Shown here one piece after another: positions 1-6,484 of a stretch of DNA of 9,740 nt. This DNA comes from Candidatus Methanomethylicia archaeon (lineage in GTDB: Archaea; Thermoproteota; Methanomethylicia; CALHIW01): assembly GCA_938030905.1 (NCBI GenBank), contig CALHIW010000055.1, positions 1 through 9,740 of the forward strand, read 5' to 3'. The notes beneath the pieces are model-generated. The model made no database searches, was not told the DNA's origin, and saw only the letters and a list, made by a program, of their open reading frames with translations. The position numbers and the translations under genes were made by a program. Position 1 is the first letter of the stretch, and every line of letters starts with the position of its first letter.

Positions 1-128
1 TCAATGAAACCAACACCAAAATAGACATAAATAAAAACACACAACCCAAAATAGAACAGATAAAACACCATCCAAGCTAAAAGACCAACCACAACCCAAA
101 CGAACCCAAAAACACTCACAACACTCAA
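1..128 (-). CDS. Possible N-terminal part of a membrane protein, cut by the window edge
   Basis: On the minus strand one frame is open from a TAA at about 168-170 down to position 1. The first plausible start in it is TTG at 126-128, followed by GTG at 117-119. The predicted peptide is almost entirely hydrophobic (Val, Phe, Leu, Trp, Tyr, Gly), as expected for one or two membrane helices. An AT-rich TATA-like stretch at 163-173 would place a transcript start near 140. Against a real gene: the plus strand has only about seven G in the first 140 bases, and any such G/T-rich minus strand will translate as hydrophobic residues. Codon use (TTG, GTG, GGG, TGT) differs from the other genes, which prefer A/T-ending codons. 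No family recognised. Confidence 0.22.
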   Translation of the reverse strand, partial: MSVVSVFGFVWVVVGLLAWMVFYLFYFGLCVFIYVYFGVGFI

Positions 129-181
129 ACAAAACTCAACAGTATCTCCTGAATTAGCGAAAATTATTTATTTCCTCAGCT

Positions 182-235
182 ATAACATTATGTTAGTAGG
201 TTATTCATTATAAATTCAGTAAACGATAATGTTAT
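182..235. repeat. Inverted repeat framing the rio2 promoter
   Basis: ATAACATTAT (182-191) and ATAATGTTAT (226-235) are perfect reverse complements, 10 bp each, 34 bp apart. The left arm also belongs to a second palindrome, TAACAT-T-ATGTTA (183-195), so the half-site ATGTTA or its complement occurs three times. The right arm overlaps the first two bases of the rio2 ATG (234-236), and the probable TATA box lies between the arms. This layout could be an operator for a dimeric repressor, or chance in AT-rich DNA. Confidence 0.45.
207..215 (+). promoter_or_regulatory. Probable TATA box of rio2
   Basis: ATTATAAAT is centred about 23 bp before the ATG at 234. Archaeal transcription usually starts about 25 bp after the TATA centre, so the mRNA would begin at or next to the start codon. 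That implies a leaderless message, consistent with the absence of a Shine-Dalgarno sequence in front of the ATG. Confidence 0.5.
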
Positions 236-1121
236 GACAGTATATGCTGCTCAAATACTGAAAAAACTTACTACTGAAGATCTTAGGATTCTTATAGCTA
301 TAGAGAGGGGAATGAGTAAATACAGCTATACACCACTAAACCTAATAGTTAAAATTTCAGGTTTAAGCTTCAATGATGCTGTCCTTCATTTATCGAAGAT
401 TCATGCTCTTAAATTGATATTAAGACGTATTGGACCATATATTGGCTATAGGCTTAACTATAATGGTTATGATGTGCTTGCACTTAATGTTTTATCTAAG
501 AGAAAAACTGTTGAAGCTATTGGTAGTGTTATTGCTAAAGGTAAGGAATCTGATATTCATGAAGCTCTAGCTTCTGGAGGGGTTAAAGTTATAGCCAAGT
601 TCTTTCGCTTGGGTAAAACAAGCTTTAAACAAGTTAAACGTACATGTTTCTTCGTAGGTTTGAGAAGACATACCTCATGGCTTTATGAATCTAGACTTGC
701 TGCATCAAATGAATTTAAAGCACTTGAAATTCTGCATAAGCATGGTTTATTTACACCTAAACCAATAGATAGTAATAGGAATGTTGTTATAATGTCTTAC
801 ATTAATGGTGCCCCACTCTATACTGTAAATGAATTAGGGAATCCAGCTGAGGTTTTTGAAGGTATAATTAATAATTTAAAACTAGCATTATCTATTGGTT
901 TAGTTCATGGTGATTTAAGCGAATATAATGTTATGTTAACTCCAGAACAATCAACATATATTATTGATTGGGCTCAATGGGTTAATGTTAATCATCCAGA
1001 TGCTCATAATCTTCTCAAAAGAGATATTATGAACATAACTCAGTATTTCACTAGAAAGTACGGTATTAGAAGCAACGTGGATAAGATATATGATGAGCTA
1101 CGAGGTGTCATGAAACGATAA
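234..1121 (+). CDS. rio2: RIO2-type atypical serine kinase/ATPase
   Basis: RIO2 proteins are atypical kinases/ATPases that act in the cytoplasm on maturing small ribosomal subunits. The 295-residue length is normal for the archaeal form. Residues about 8-90 match the winged-helix domain that separates RIO2 from RIO1. The kinase part has the nucleotide-binding loop GKESDIHEA (103-111), the ATP-binding lysine K122, the catalytic loop HGDLSEYN (225-232, D227 and N232) and the metal-binding IIDWAQW (243-249, D245). The usual motif is IDFPQ, so W246-A247 is a mild variant. The segment NHPDAHNLLKRD after it is also typical of RIO2. The start is ATG without a Shine-Dalgarno sequence, fitting leaderless expression. 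The DUF460 gene follows after 11 nt on the same strand, so the two are probably co-transcribed. Confidence 0.93.
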   Translation: MTVYAAQILKKLTTEDLRILIAIERGMSKYSYTPLNLIVKISGLSFNDAVLHLSKIHALKLILRRIGPYIGYRLNYNGYDVLALNVLSKRKTVEAIGSVIAKGKESDIHEALASGGVKVIAKFFRLGKTSFKQVKRTCFFVGLRRHTSWLYESRLAASNEFKALEILHKHGLFTPKPIDSNRNVVIMSYINGAPLYTVNELGNPAEVFEGIINNLKLALSIGLVHGDLSEYNVMLTPEQSTYIIDWAQWVNVNHPDAHNLLKRDIMNITQYFTRKYGIRSNVDKIYDELRGVMKR

Positions 1122-1132
1122 CTAATGATATA

Positions 1133-3124
1133 GTGGTTGGAGTAGATATTTTACCAATGAGTTCTCCACAGGGGATTAGACGATATGCTGCTACTGTTAT
1201 ACAGGGATCTAAGGTTATCAGTAGAGTTAATAATGCATCCCTTATAGATTTAATTAGGTTTATTAGGAAGCACAATCCATCAGTAATAGCTTTAGACAAT
1301 ATATTTGAAGTGGTAAAGTCTATTGGAGATTTAAAGAAGATAGCCTTAATGCTACCCTTAAACGTAAAGATTGTGCAGGTTACAGGCTCCCCTGAACATG
1401 GATTTAAAACATTAGAATCTCTTGCTTTAGCTAATGGATTAACATGTAAGTCGAAGCTATCTCCACTTGAATCTTCAGAAATAATAGCTAGACTTGCATC
1501 TATGAATATCGGCTATGTTGTTGAGATTTTTGAGCCTAAAACAATAGTTACGATATCTTCATCAAAAATAACTAGGAAAGGTGGCATGAGTAGTGAGAGG
1601 TATAGACGTGGAATTGAAAGTCGAATATTAATGTTATGTAGAGATATTGAGTACAAGCTTAAACTATTAGGTTTAGATTATGATTTATACATAAGGAGAA
1701 GCCACGGCGGTATTTCAAACGCTAAGTTTATAGTGTTTTGTAGTAGGGAGAATCTCTATGGAATCATTCATAGTAAAAAAGGGTATGTTAATATTAAAAT
1801 ATATCCTGTTCCAAATAAAACCTTAATATTTAAACCTATTAGTGAGGTTGCATTAATGTCTACTCAATTTAAAAGAAATAATTACCTTATTGTTGGTGTA
1901 GATCCTGGAATGGTTACTGGAATAGCTGCACTAAATGTTAATGGTGAGTTGCTGTTTTTAACTAGTAAGAGAGGTATTGATAGAAGTGAAATTATAAGAG
2001 TAATCTTAGAATATGGAACCCCTATTGCAATATCGTCTGATGTAAATCCTCCCCCAAGACTTGTTGAGAAGCTAGCTTCCTCTCTTAATCTTATACTCTA
2101 CACCCCATCAAGATCGCTACGGGTATCTGAAAAAACATCATTAGTTCAGATTTTTATAGATGAACATAAGGTAAATCCCCCCCAAGACCCTCATCAGAGA
2201 GATGCTTTAGCTGCAGCTATTAAGGCTTTTCAAAGCTTTAAGAGTAAGATGGAACAGGCTGAAGCACATGCTCAATCGCTTGGATTAAAGATTCCACACA
2301 ATGATTTAAGAGCTTTAATAATTAAGGGCTATTCAATAAGTGAGGCTCTAAATATGCTTAATAAGCCCATTAGTATATCTGAAACCCCTCCAGCTATTAA
2401 ATTACCTATTTGGCAACAGCCTAATGTTGAAAACCTAATTAAAAAGTTAAATGTTCAGAGAGCAATTATTAACACTTTAGTTAAGAAGCTTAAAAGCTCA
2501 AATGATGAAGTATCATCTTTAAAACTTAAAATTAGAAATTTAGAGGATGAAATTGAAAGAATTAAAAGTGATGAATATATAAAGATTAGAAAGGAGCGGG
2601 AGATTGAGGCTTTACGAAGTAGGATTGAAGAACTATCAAAAAACTTTACAGCTCAATCACTATACATTGACAAGTTAAGAAACGATATTGAAAATGCTAA
2701 GAAAAACCTAATGACCATAGTTAAAGGTGAAATAGTTCCAGTTAAGACTCTACGTACAATACAACAGTCATCAATTAAAGAAACTCAAAATACTATAGGT
2801 ATAGGTAGGCTTGACATACTGTATGTTCAAGACTCATCAAGCTATAGTATTGAAGCTATCAAGGAGTTAGCTAGGCTAGATGTTCTTGGAGTAATTTCTA
2901 AGAATCCTCCAAATCATTTAATAGAGGTTTTTGAAGATAATGGAATACCTTTAATAAACTACGATGAAGCACATATAACCTGGATTTTTGACATTCCATT
3001 TATTAATGTTAATACTATAAATCAAATAAGGGAGTTAAAAAATAAGCTTAATGAAAAAATAAAATCTATAAAGAAAGCTCAGCTTGAAAAGCTAATTTTG
3101 GAGTATAGGAGTAAACGATTATAG
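1133..3124 (+). CDS. DUF460 / COG2433 protein: RNase H-fold (RuvC/YqgF-like) putative nuclease with coiled coil
   Basis: This is a 663-residue archaeal protein of the DUF460 family (PF04312, COG2433), predicted to be a nuclease of the RuvC/YqgF superfamily; its substrate is unknown. The core fold starts at IVGVDPGMVTG (253-263, D257), continues with AISSDVNPPPRLVEKLA (299-315, D303) and ends with DPHQRDALAAA (352-362, D357). These acidic residues are the expected metal ligands. The N-terminus (VGVDILP at 2-8, VIALDN at 51-56) looks like a second RNase H-like half. Residues about 430-530 form a long charged coiled coil, followed by a conserved C-terminal domain (about 555-630) and a basic tail. 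The start is GTG at 1133; the frame is open back to a TGA at 1094-1096 with no ATG, so a slightly earlier start is possible. Linkage to rio2 suggests a role in RNA or ribosome maturation, which is an inference. Confidence 0.9.
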   Translation: MVGVDILPMSSPQGIRRYAATVIQGSKVISRVNNASLIDLIRFIRKHNPSVIALDNIFEVVKSIGDLKKIALMLPLNVKIVQVTGSPEHGFKTLESLALANGLTCKSKLSPLESSEIIARLASMNIGYVVEIFEPKTIVTISSSKITRKGGMSSERYRRGIESRILMLCRDIEYKLKLLGLDYDLYIRRSHGGISNAKFIVFCSRENLYGIIHSKKGYVNIKIYPVPNKTLIFKPISEVALMSTQFKRNNYLIVGVDPGMVTGIAALNVNGELLFLTSKRGIDRSEIIRVILEYGTPIAISSDVNPPPRLVEKLASSLNLILYTPSRSLRVSEKTSLVQIFIDEHKVNPPQDPHQRDALAAAIKAFQSFKSKMEQAEAHAQSLGLKIPHNDLRALIIKGYSISEALNMLNKPISISETPPAIKLPIWQQPNVENLIKKLNVQRAIINTLVKKLKSSNDEVSSLKLKIRNLEDEIERIKSDEYIKIRKEREIEALRSRIEELSKNFTAQSLYIDKLRNDIENAKKNLMTIVKGEIVPVKTLRTIQQSSIKETQNTIGIGRLDILYVQDSSSYSIEAIKELARLDVLGVISKNPPNHLIEVFEDNGIPLINYDEAHITWIFDIPFINVNTINQIRELKNKLNEKIKSIKKAQLEKLILEYRSKRL

Positions 3125-3218
3125 TTATGCTACATTCTGCAACTATTCTATTTCTCACTCTGACTTTACTAACATATTTAGAGCTAGTAGGGGGGTATTC
3201 AAAATATAGATTAAATTA

Positions 3219-4433
3219 CTAGAATAAGTTGCATTTCCCATTAAGTATCATTTCAGTTAGTTTTTTAATATTGTTAAATTCACTATCGACAATACTATGA
3301 ATTTCACTTTCAATATTTACTTTAGGCCTCGTTTTATTAGGTATAAACTGTATGTTTGCAATTAGAGGTTTATCTATTGGTGACCCAATTCTGCTAAGAA
3401 GTTTTACATATACCTCCTCTATTCCATCAACCTCCCTATATATTCTATTAGCTATAATATCTGCAAGTACATTATATAGTTTACCAACATGATTTACAGG
3501 GTTTTTACCAGCTGTAGCTTCAAGCGACATATATCTACTTGGCGTTATTAATCCATGTACTCTATTTCCCCGACCAGTGTTACCATCATCACCAGCTTCA
3601 GCTGAAGTACCTGTAACAGTAAGATATACTATGCCCTTACTTGGCTTATCAGCATCATTTATGACAACCTCAACAGGTATATCCGTGATTTTTGAGGCTA
3701 AATCTTCTATTCTTCTTTTAACCTCCTCCTTAATACTTAAATAGTGGCTTAAGTCAGATATAAGCTTACTAATCATTGCTACAGCTACTGTTAACTCTAT
3801 TTTTCCATTTTTTCTTAAGCCCATAACCTTTATATCCTCACCTACCTCTGGAAGACTTTTCCTAGTATCTGTAGAATTCAGATACTTTTCAGTTTCTAAT
3901 ACTAGTTTCTCCAGCTGAGTTAAGGGTGCAAAGGATACTCCAAATGACGTATCATTAGCAAGAGGTATTTCTCTTTCAAGATTAAAAACACTAACTAAAT
4001 CTATTGATCCAGGCCTTATTTTATAATCTACTATAACATCATTATTAACATCGAGAAATCTAAGGCTACTACTAAGAAACTCTCTCACTGAACTTAGAAC
4101 TATCTTACCTATGGGTACATACTTTATATCAGAACTAGATACAACACTTGTTACGGCTCTACCTGCAATAATAATATGCATTGGCTCTTCAACTCTACCT
4201 CCACCAAACCATACTGTTGCTTTACCACCTACAAGAAGACCTTTATCAACATTATGATGTAGTATAGCTCCAAACTCGTTAAGATAGTATCTACTTAAAG
4301 CCTTACTTACAGCTTCGCATGCACCATCTATAAGATAATCTGGATGTCCTATCCCCTTTCTCTCAACAATTTCAATACTTCTCTTGGATACTGGTTTTTG
4401 ATCAAGCTCCTCAATAACAACATTTCTAAACAT
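3219..4433 (-). CDS. mat: Archaeal S-adenosylmethionine synthetase (methionine adenosyltransferase)
   Basis: This enzyme makes S-adenosylmethionine from methionine and ATP in the cytoplasm, supplying rRNA, tRNA and protein methylation. It belongs to the archaeal-type family (PF01941), which is very divergent from bacterial MetK. The 404-residue length is typical. Family signatures are ERKGIGHPD (24-32), HHNVDKGLL (59-67), GTSAEAGDDGNTGRGNRVHG (275-294, the glycine-rich nucleotide/phosphate region) and ATAGKNPVNHVGKLY (306-320). No key segment is missing. The start is ATG at 4431-4433, preceded by GGGGTT three bases upstream; the membrane-protein gene at 8669-9289 has the same GGGGTT before its ATG. 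Transcription is probably from the TATA box at 4471-4477. It converges with the DUF460 gene, with 94 bp between the stop codons. High certainty. Confidence 0.96.
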   Translation of the reverse strand: MFRNVVIEELDQKPVSKRSIEIVERKGIGHPDYLIDGACEAVSKALSRYYLNEFGAILHHNVDKGLLVGGKATVWFGGGRVEEPMHIIIAGRAVTSVVSSSDIKYVPIGKIVLSSVREFLSSSLRFLDVNNDVIVDYKIRPGSIDLVSVFNLEREIPLANDTSFGVSFAPLTQLEKLVLETEKYLNSTDTRKSLPEVGEDIKVMGLRKNGKIELTVAVAMISKLISDLSHYLSIKEEVKRRIEDLASKITDIPVEVVINDADKPSKGIVYLTVTGTSAEAGDDGNTGRGNRVHGLITPSRYMSLEATAGKNPVNHVGKLYNVLADIIANRIYREVDGIEEVYVKLLSRIGSPIDKPLIANIQFIPNKTRPKVNIESEIHSIVDSEFNNIKKLTEMILNGKCNLF

Positions 4434-4470
4434 AACAACCCCATAGTCTAGAAATTTAACTACTCCTTCT

Positions 4471-4483
4471 TATTTAATTTTCG
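4471..4483 (-). promoter_or_regulatory. Probable BRE/TATA promoter of mat
   Basis: Read on the minus strand, CGAAAA (a BRE-like purine-rich element) is directly followed by TTAAATA. The TATA centre is about 41 bp upstream of the mat ATG, so the transcript would carry a leader of roughly 15 nt. Confidence 0.5.
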
Positions 4484-4626
4484 CCATATTTTATTCCTAA
4501 AGTAATCAGAATAATGGGAAGCCTAATGTGATTAAGCCATTAATAATAGCTTACTCATTTTCAGATTTTTGATGAAAGCTAATTAAGAACTAAAGCTTAA
4601 CTACAGACATTCTGTATTTAAAATGA

Positions 4627-4636
4627 TTTAATAAAA
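4627..4636 (+). promoter_or_regulatory. TATA-like element in front of a small ORF
   Basis: TTTAATAAAA is centred about 28 bp before the ATG at 4660, the spacing expected for a leaderless archaeal transcript. AT-rich intergenic DNA can produce this by chance. Confidence 0.3.
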
Positions 4637-4659
4637 TAAGATAGAGCTTACATTTTTAA

Positions 4660-4773
4660 ATGGTAATAAGTAATGTTCTAAGAAATATCGTACTAGTAAA
4701 TATTAGCATGCCCTTTAGAAATAAGCTAGATACGGCTTCAGATCAATTAGACTCTTTGATCTATCTTAAATAG
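4660..4773 (+). CDS. Possible 37-residue small protein
   Basis: An ATG at 4660 opens a 37-codon frame ending with TAG at 4771-4773. The codon directly before the ATG is TAA (4657-4659), so this is the only upstream start. A TATA-like element lies about 28 bp upstream, which would give a leaderless mRNA. The peptide begins MVISNVLRNIVLVNIS and ends in a more polar half with Asp, Gln and Lys; no family is recognised. It ends four bases before the stop of the Sm gene on the other strand, and a hairpin spans both ends. It fills part of an otherwise empty 344-bp gap between mat and the Sm gene. It could equally be chance. Confidence 0.3.
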   Translation: MVISNVLRNIVLVNISMPFRNKLDTASDQLDSLIYLK

Positions 4774-4790
4774 TTGCCTAGTATAGATCA
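4757..4790. terminator. Hairpin at the convergent ends of the small ORF and the Sm gene
   Basis: TGATCTAT (4757-4764) and ATAGATCA (4783-4790) are perfect 8-bp complements with an 18-nt loop. The left arm lies inside the small ORF, the right arm inside the last codons of the Sm gene, and both stop codons fall in the loop. Archaeal termination mainly uses T-tracts and no long one follows, so a 3'-end stabilising role is as likely as termination. Confidence 0.35.
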
Positions 4791-5008
4791 GTCTTAATAT
4801 ATAGTATGTTATTACCTCTAATAAGAACTTTACCGAATTTTGTTTTAATACCCCCATTATTATTAAGCTCTTGTGTATCAGTCATTGTTAAGTTCATGGT
4901 TGGATCACATTTAATAAGTCTACCCATGTATTCACTTCCATCCTTTAGCTTAACTATTACTGTCTTATTAACAGATCTAAATAGTAGTTTTAGCGGTTCA
5001 CTGGGCAT
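4778..5008 (-). CDS. Archaeal Sm/LSm RNA-binding protein (SmAP)
   Basis: Archaeal Sm proteins form ring-shaped heptamers that bind oligo-U RNA and take part in RNA metabolism. The 76-residue chain is a single Sm domain. Sm motif 1 covers about residues 15-48, with VIVKLKDGSEYMGRL (17-31) followed by DPTMNLTMTD, containing the RNA-binding D-x-x-x-N pattern. Sm motif 2 is GKVLIRGNNILYI (59-71), with the conserved RG. The start is ATG at 5006-5008. A Shine-Dalgarno-like GAGGG at 5015-5019 sits six bases upstream, and a TATA box lies at 5044-5053, so this mRNA probably has a leader. No ribosomal protein L37e gene, a frequent partner of archaeal Sm genes, follows it here. Confidence 0.93.
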   Translation of the reverse strand: MPSEPLKLLFRSVNKTVIVKLKDGSEYMGRLIKCDPTMNLTMTDTQELNNNGGIKTKFGKVLIRGNNILYIKTDLY

Positions 5009-5043
5009 TAAAGTCCCTCAACTAGTTTCAATTTAGGACTCGT

Positions 5044-5053
5044 CTATTTAAAC
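5044..5053 (-). promoter_or_regulatory. Probable TATA box of the Sm gene
   Basis: On the minus strand GTTTAAATAG is centred about 40 bp upstream of the Sm ATG and is preceded by the purine-rich ATAAA. The predicted transcript start near 5022 gives a leader of about 14 nt that contains the GAGGG Shine-Dalgarno-like site. Confidence 0.45.
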
Positions 5054-5208
5054 TTTATCTTACTAGAGTTAGATACTGTTAAGTTAAGCCTTAATTTTAT
5101 ACGCTTTTTCATGTTAACCTGTAATATCTTTATGTAAATTAAAATGTAGCTCGCTGGTGGTTTAATCCATTCTTATTATAAATTAAAATTAAGCTTACTT
5201 TCTAAATC

Positions 5209-5260
5209 ATGAATGAAAGTTGAAACCTTATAAGAAGGAAAGCGGTTTAGATGCATTCAT
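5209..5260 (-). repeat. Two-part hairpin downstream of nucS
   Basis: ATGAATG (5209-5215) pairs with CATTCAT (5254-5260), and inside it AAACC (5223-5227) pairs with GGTTT (5244-5248), leaving a 16-nt loop. It lies 20 bp after the nucS stop and well upstream of the Sm promoter, so it would sit in the 3' untranslated region of the nucS message. The rest of the 272-bp gap (5009-5280) shows only the Sm promoter. Confidence 0.3.
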
Positions 5261-5280
5261 TTCCTAATTAGTGGAATCAA

Positions 5281-6126
5281 TTAATTGTCCATTGCTTTTG
5301 CATTCAATTTATCTAATGTTAACTCTCTTCCCTCTTCACGGATTATTTTGCTACATATTTTAGGTGTTAGCTTTACATGTTCTAGGTTGGTTTTTATAAG
5401 TAAGTGCTTAGCTGAAGGGCTTATTGATGGTGATGCTATTATACCCCTAATACTTGGATTATTTTTCCTCATTCCCTCAACGTATCTATAGAGTTGAATA
5501 ATATCCTTTTTTAATGCTACATCCTTTTTTACCTCAATAATTACTGTATTACCTCTAGAATCCTTACCGTAAACATCAATAAATCCTGATGATGTATGTT
5601 TCTCATCAGTAATTGGTATAAATCCCTCTTCAATAATGTTTGGATTCATAAGTATTGCCTTTTTCATATCTTCCTCCGTAGCATACATGGAGAATTCAGC
5701 TTTATCCTCTAGCTTCATAAATGATATTAAAATAACATTTTTAAAAGCAACATTTAAAACCTCGCCTTTAAAGTATGAACTTATTTTTAGTATATTTCCA
5801 CTATGTTCACACTTAATGATTGATCCACTAGGCTGCCAGTTAACTGGTTTAATACCTCCCGGCCTATGTATAATTACTGAATTATCAGATTTAACTATTA
5901 AAATTCTTTCACCAGAACCAATTTTGGATGATGCTCTACCATTATAATCAATACTACAGTTACCAACTATAATTAGAACAGCCCTATTAGATAAGGCTTC
6001 CCGAATAATTTCACTACATTTATCCAAGCTAGGATTAACTTCAAGCTTAAATCCACCCATACATTTAGTTAACATAATTAAATAAAAATCTAACGTCATC
6101 AATGCATACCTTGTGAACTTAGGCAT
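5281..6126 (-). CDS. nucS: Endonuclease NucS/EndoMS (mismatch-specific)
   Basis: NucS/EndoMS (PF01939) cuts both strands at mismatched bases and works with the sliding clamp; it serves as a mismatch-repair enzyme in organisms without MutS/MutL. The N-terminal DNA-binding domain has YNGRASSK (61-68), GERILIVKSDNSVIIHRPGG (72-91) and KPVNWQP (93-99). The RecB-like nuclease domain has NPNIIEEGF (161-169), GFIDVYG (181-187, D184), VIIEVK (195-200, E198 and K200) and QLYRY (211-215), so the catalytic residues are intact. The 281 residues are longer than the usual 230-260. The extra part is the first 22 residues; an alternative ATG at 6058-6060 would give 259. A TATA-like site at 6148-6159 favours leaderless use of 6126, but another T/A-rich stretch near 6080-6090 would fit 6060. 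I see no clear clamp-binding motif at the C-terminus. Confidence 0.93.
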   Translation of the reverse strand: MPKFTRYALMTLDFYLIMLTKCMGGFKLEVNPSLDKCSEIIREALSNRAVLIIVGNCSIDYNGRASSKIGSGERILIVKSDNSVIIHRPGGIKPVNWQPSGSIIKCEHSGNILKISSYFKGEVLNVAFKNVILISFMKLEDKAEFSMYATEEDMKKAILMNPNIIEEGFIPITDEKHTSSGFIDVYGKDSRGNTVIIEVKKDVALKKDIIQLYRYVEGMRKNNPSIRGIIASPSISPSAKHLLIKTNLEHVKLTPKICSKIIREEGRELTLDKLNAKAMDN

Positions 6127-6141
6127 GCCCTCATCTCTATT

Positions 6142-6246
6142 CTATGTTGTTTTATGAAGACAATAGTTACATGCTAAACGACACGGATTAACAAGAAAGT
6201 TGTCATTTATATTGTAAGCAATACCAGAGAGAGAATTATTATTCAA
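6142..6246 (-). pseudogene. Short frame with a CxxxCxxC (radical-SAM-like) motif, possible relic or small protein
   Basis: The minus strand is open from a TGA at 6280-6282 to a TAG at 6142-6144, with one usable start, TTG at 6244-6246. The end of the 34-residue peptide reads NPCRLACNYCLHKTT, which has the spacing and neighbouring residues (N-P-C-x3-C-x2-C) of the iron-sulfur site of radical SAM enzymes. A working enzyme would need a further 200 residues or more, so this can only be a relic, a very small cysteine protein or coincidence. It is in the same frame as nucS: after the single TAG the frame runs directly into the nucS start at 6126 and its unusual 22-residue extension. No other radical SAM motif is visible nearby. 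Confidence 0.25.
6148..6159 (-). promoter_or_regulatory. Possible TATA box of nucS
   Basis: On the minus strand CTTCATAAAACA is centred about 28 bp upstream of the ATG at 6126, which would give a leaderless nucS message. The match to the TATA consensus is moderate. The remainder of the gap from 6160 to 6420 shows no clear gene other than the short cysteine-motif frame. Confidence 0.35.
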
Positions 6247-6420
6247 TAGGAAATTAAGGTATTCTTTAATTCGGCAACATCAGTCAGTAAATAAACAATA
6301 AGATGAAAACATCAAAATACTGATATATTTCACCCTTCATATTCTTTGTAATTTAAAGAAGTAAATAAGCTTAGCCTGATATTTAGAACGTTATCGTAAG
6401 CTAATTTTACAACGCATCAA

Positions 6421-6470
6421 CTATATATAATATTAACATATAAGTATATTAGGCTCTATCTAAATAGTTA
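6421..6470 (+). promoter_or_regulatory. Promoter region of the first RHH-like gene
   Basis: Three TATA-like elements are stacked here: CTATATATAATATT (6421-6434), ACATATAAGTATATT (6436-6450) and TCTAAATAGTTA (6459-6470). The last would put the transcript start at about 6488, on the GTG codon, giving a leaderless mRNA. The middle one would start transcription near the out-of-frame ATG at 6472. Which one is used cannot be told from sequence. Confidence 0.45.
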
Positions 6471-6484
6471 TATGGTGTCTCTTA

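Noticed and set aside
3..80. Plus-strand frame open from the window edge to TAA at 78-80
   Set aside because: Only 25 codons, Asn/Thr/Lys-rich as any A/C-rich strand would give; not enough to call the end of a gene.
1108..1299. Minus-strand frame across the start of the DUF460 gene
   Set aside because: It is antisense to a gene with clear family identity and has no promoter or motif.
4569..4575. TTGATGA as a possible C box of a C/D guide RNA
   Set aside because: No CTGA D box or internal C'/D' pair follows at the spacing of archaeal guide RNAs.
4806..5036. Plus-strand frame opposite the Sm gene
   Set aside because: It is the antisense shadow of a clearly recognised Sm domain on the minus strand.
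5146..5168. GTAGCTCGCTGGTGG resembles a tRNA D-arm
   Set aside because: No acceptor stem, anticodon arm or T-arm (GGTTCRAATCC) is found at the right distance.
5211..5225. GAATGAAAGTTGAAAC resembles the end of archaeal CRISPR repeats
   Set aside because: It occurs once only, with no spaced copies and no cas genes nearby.
6301..6323. AGATGA followed by CTGA, another possible C/D RNA
   Set aside because: The C box is a mismatch (AGATGA instead of TGATGA) and no second C'/D' pair is present.
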